A stretch of 8,259 nucleotides of DNA from an uncultured Mycoplasmatota bacterium (GTDB taxonomy: Bacteria > Bacillota_I > Bacilli_A > RF39 > UBA660): assembly GCA_900553045.1 (NCBI GenBank), contig USBW01000021.1:1-8259 (forward strand). Direction: 5' to 3'. The notes below the pieces were generated by a model, which saw only the letters and a program-made list of their open reading frames with translations, did no database searches and had not been told where the DNA came from. Below, in pieces: positions 6,805 to 8,259 of the stretch; the stretch's first letter is position 1; each line of letters starts with the position of its first letter. The position numbers were made by a program, and so were the translations under genes.

Positions 6805-6849
6805 AGTGGGAGGCATTATGAAGCAGATGCGGATGCTATTAGTACCACT
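6805..6849 (+). promoter_or_regulatory. L1-binding-like leader structure upstream of rplK
   Basis: AGTGG (6805-6809) pairs with CCACT (6845-6849). Inside, GGCAT (6812-6816) pairs with ATGCT (6833-6837), with one G-U pair. Between the two helices lies an asymmetric internal loop, GA on the 5' side and seven bases ending TA on the 3' side. The 5' strand GTGGGAGGC followed shortly by TGAAG, and the 3' strand TACCAC, resemble the base of the L1 stalk in 23S rRNA as I remember it (GGUGGGAGGC ... AUACCACC). Ribosomal protein L1 is known to repress L11-L1 operons by binding such a mimic. GATGC occurs twice (6826-6830, 6832-6836), giving alternative inner pairings. Binding is inferred, not shown. Confidence 0.65.
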
Positions 6850-6870
6850 CACGAGAAATTAAAAATTTAT

Positions 6871-6877
6871 GGAGGTG
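6871..6877 (+). promoter_or_regulatory. Shine-Dalgarno site deciding the rplK start
   Basis: GGAGGTG lies 6 nt before GTG 6884. An upstream in-frame ATG at 6869 overlaps this site itself and cannot use it, so the GTG is the start, giving the standard L11 N-terminus MAKELVKKIKLQ. Confidence 0.85.
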
Positions 6878-6883
6878 TTTTTC

Positions 6884-7489
6884 GTGGCAAAAGAACTTGT
6901 TAAAAAAATTAAATTACAGATTGCTGCAGGAAAAGCGACACCAGCTCCACCAGTTGGAACGGTATTAGGACCTGCAGGAATTAATCTTGGAGAATTCTGT
7001 ACAAAATATAACGATGCAACTAAAGATAAAATGGGTGATATTTTACCTGTTGAAATCTCAATATACGATGATCGTTCATTTGACTTTGTAATTAAGACTC
7101 CACCAGTACCTTTCTTAATTAAGAAGTATGCTAAGATAAATAAAGGATCTGTCAAAGGTGCTAATGAGATCGTAGCTACTATCACAAAAGATCAATTAAG
7201 AGAAATTGCTGAGATCAAGTTACCAGATTTGAATGCTTATGATATTGAAGCTGCAATGCGTTCAGTTGAAGGTACTGCTCGTAATATGGGCGTTGCTGTT
7301 AAAGGCTTAAATGACAAAGAAATGGAAGAACAAGGCAAAGAAGCTTTAGAGCATGAAAAAGAAATGGCTTCAAGAGAAGAAGAACTAGAAGCTTTAGAAC
7401 AAGAAGCTAAAGAACTTAAAAATCAAGCTAGCGAAGCTAGTGAGCCTGTTGTTGAAGAAAATAAAGAAGCTGCAACAACTGAAGAATAA
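6884..7489 (+). CDS. rplK: 50S ribosomal protein L11 with an acidic C-terminal extension
   Basis: L11 binds the GTPase-associated region of 23S rRNA and forms the base of the L7/L12 stalk, with roles in factor-dependent GTP hydrolysis and the stringent response. Numbered from GTG 6884 the product has 201 residues. The N-terminal domain has the proline-rich KATPAPPVGTVLGPAGINLG (17-36). The C-terminal RNA-binding domain includes KTPPVPFLIKK (71-81), KGSVKGANEIV (87-97) and the end block AMRSVEGTARNMGVAVKG (124-141). L11 normally ends there, at about 141 residues. Here about 60 more follow (142-201): Glu-rich (21 Glu, 1 Asp against 7 Lys/Arg), helical or coiled-coil-like at first, then Ala/Thr/Ser/Glu and probably disordered. 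The reading frame runs through with no sign of frameshift, and the codon use looks like its neighbours. The gene has its own promoter and structured leader and is followed by rplA. Confidence 0.97.
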   Translation: MAKELVKKIKLQIAAGKATPAPPVGTVLGPAGINLGEFCTKYNDATKDKMGDILPVEISIYDDRSFDFVIKTPPVPFLIKKYAKINKGSVKGANEIVATITKDQLREIAEIKLPDLNAYDIEAAMRSVEGTARNMGVAVKGLNDKEMEEQGKEALEHEKEMASREEELEALEQEAKELKNQASEASEPVVEENKEAATTEE

Positions 7490-7492
7490 AGA

Positions 7493-7510
7493 ACATAGGG
7501 TTACCTATGT
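7493..7510 (+). promoter_or_regulatory. Hairpin A between rplK and rplA (alternative to the L1-like hairpin)
   Basis: ACATAGG (7493-7499) and CCTATGT (7504-7510) form a perfect 7-bp stem with a GTTA tetraloop, 3 nt after the rplK stop. There is no T-run behind it. Its 3' arm overlaps the 5' arm of the next hairpin at 7506-7510, so the two cannot form together. Confidence 0.65.
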
Positions 7511-7537
7511 GGGAGGTAAATCCGCATATACCACATA
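7506..7537 (+). promoter_or_regulatory. Hairpin B: second L1-binding-like structure, abutting the rplA ribosome binding site
   Basis: TATGTGG (7506-7512) pairs with CCACATA (7531-7537), 7 bp. Inside, GA (7513-7514) faces a 7-nt strand ending TA (7524-7530), and GG (7515-7516) can pair with CC (7522-7523). This repeats the architecture of the rplK leader: a G-rich outer helix, a GA opposite seven bases, then an inner helix, with the same GTGGGAGG and TACCAC strands. The last stem base (7537) is also the first base of the AAGGAGG Shine-Dalgarno (7537-7543), 7 nt before ATG 7551. Stabilising this hairpin by L1 would be expected to hinder rplA initiation. The inner helix is only 2 bp, weaker than before rplK. 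Confidence 0.65.
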
Positions 7538-7550
7538 AGGAGGAATTAGA

Positions 7551-8249
7551 ATGAAAAATAGAGGTAAAAATTATAAAACTCTAGTAGAGAAAATTGAAAA
7601 AGGTAAGTTATACACTAAAGAAGAAGCAGTAAAACTTATTAAAGAGTTTTCTTTGACTAAGTTTGATCCAACTATTGAAGTTGCGATGAACTTAAACTTA
7701 GATGTAAAAAAAGCTGACCAACAATTGCGTGGAGCGATAGTTTTACCAAAGGGAACTGGAAAAGACGTCAAAGTTTTAGTAATTGCAAAAGGCGAAAATG
7801 CTAAAGAAGCAAAAGATGCTGATGCAGATTATGTTGGCGACGTTGACTTACTTGAAAAAATAGAAAAAGAAAATTGGTTTGACTTTGATACAATGATCGC
7901 AACTCCAGATATGATGCCTGTTTTAGGTAAATATGGTAAATTACTTGGACCTAAAGGTCTTATGCCAAATCCTAAGACTGGAACTGTTACTACTAATATT
8001 GCTAAAGCTGTAGCTGATGCTAAAGCTGGTAAAGTAGAGTATCGTACTGATAGTTATGGAAATATTCATGGTATCATTGGTAAAGCTTCTTTTAAAGAAG
8101 AAGATTTATTAGAAAACTTAAATGCTTTTGTTAGAACTATTTTAAGAGCAAAACCAACTGCAGTTAAGGGAACTTATGTAAAATCAATTGCTATTTCTGC
8201 TACAATGAGTCCATCTATTAAAATTGATCAAAATAGTTTTGACAATTAA
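7551..8249 (+). CDS. rplA: 50S ribosomal protein L1
   Basis: Large-subunit protein of the mobile L1 stalk, which helps move deacylated tRNA out of the E site; in many bacteria it also represses its own operon by binding mRNA. The 232-residue length is standard. The N-terminal part [14 protein letters not shown] leads into [14 protein letters not shown] (21-34) and [14 protein letters not shown] (38-51). The L1 signature [20 protein letters not shown] lies at 126-145 in the second domain. The C-terminal part has [20 protein letters not shown] (207-226). AAGGAGG stands 7 nt before ATG 7551. The gene is complete, ending at TAA 8247-8249 ten bases before the window edge, so no downstream terminator can be judged. 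Transcription most likely comes from the promoter before rplK. Confidence 0.98.
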   Translation: MKNRGKNYKTLVEKIEKGKLYTKEEAVKLIKEFSLTKFDPTIEVAMNLNLDVKKADQQLRGAIVLPKGTGKDVKVLVIAKGENAKEAKDADADYVGDVDLLEKIEKENWFDFDTMIATPDMMPVLGKYGKLLGPKGLMPNPKTGTVTTNIAKAVADAKAGKVEYRTDSYGNIHGIIGKASFKEEDLLENLNAFVRTILRAKPTAVKGTYVKSIAISATMSPSIKIDQNSFDN

Positions 8250-8259
8250 TAGATATTGA

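Noticed and set aside
6688..6903. 71-codon + strand frame spanning the nusG end and rplK leader
   Set aside because: It overlaps nusG in another frame and runs through the promoter and structured leader; no family resemblance or ribosome binding site.
6869..7489. rplK starting at ATG 6869
   Set aside because: This ATG overlaps the GGAGGTG Shine-Dalgarno site; GTG 6884 has correct spacing and gives the conserved MAKELVKKIK start.

Overview
The window is AT-rich with standard-code chromosomal housekeeping genes, all on the + strand. Gene order, strong AAGGAGG-type Shine-Dalgarno sites and an FtsEX system followed by a secreted wall hydrolase point to a Gram-positive bacterium of the Bacillota, probably a low-GC Bacilli-like lineage (possibly one of the uncultured or Erysipelotrichia-like groups). 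TGA is used as a stop and a release factor 2 gene is present, so this is not a TGA=Trp Mollicute. I cannot name the species.

Layout. (1) 1-2904: the 3' part of prfB (release factor 2), with the programmed +1 frameshift site still visible at 48-62, followed by two overlapping tandem YitT-family membrane protein genes. A Rho-independent terminator lies at 2919-2947. (2) 3047-5901: an extended -10 promoter, then ftsE, ftsX and a secreted coiled-coil M23 peptidase. These overlap by 14 and 1 nt and look like one transcription unit, closed by a perfect 9-bp-stem terminator at 5872-5901. (3) 5950-6740: candidate promoters, then secE (54 codons) and nusG, overlapping by 1 nt. (4) 6743-8249: a separate promoter, a structured leader, rplK (L11), a structured spacer and rplA (L1). 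There are no RNA genes, mobile elements or CRISPR arrays. No gene-free stretch exceeds about 180 nt; the two largest (2905-3079 and 5864-6042) hold only terminators and promoters.

How the genes work together. RF2 terminates at UGA/UAA and limits its own synthesis by frameshifting. FtsEX is an ABC-type complex that controls peptidoglycan hydrolases from inside the cell, and the adjacent coiled-coil M23 enzyme is its obvious candidate partner. SecE belongs to the protein-export channel, NusG to the transcription machinery, and L11 and L1 form the two mobile stalks of the 50S subunit.

The points most worth a second look are: two RNA structures of the same architecture, one before rplK and one before rplA, that resemble the base of the 23S rRNA L1 stalk; a second hairpin before rplA that cannot coexist with the L1-like one, giving a possible two-state switch; a strongly acidic 60-residue C-terminal tail on L11; and an RF2 with about 22 extra residues just before its switch loop, where the usual Trp is Phe. 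No wholly new system is evident. These are unusual elaborations of known genes.
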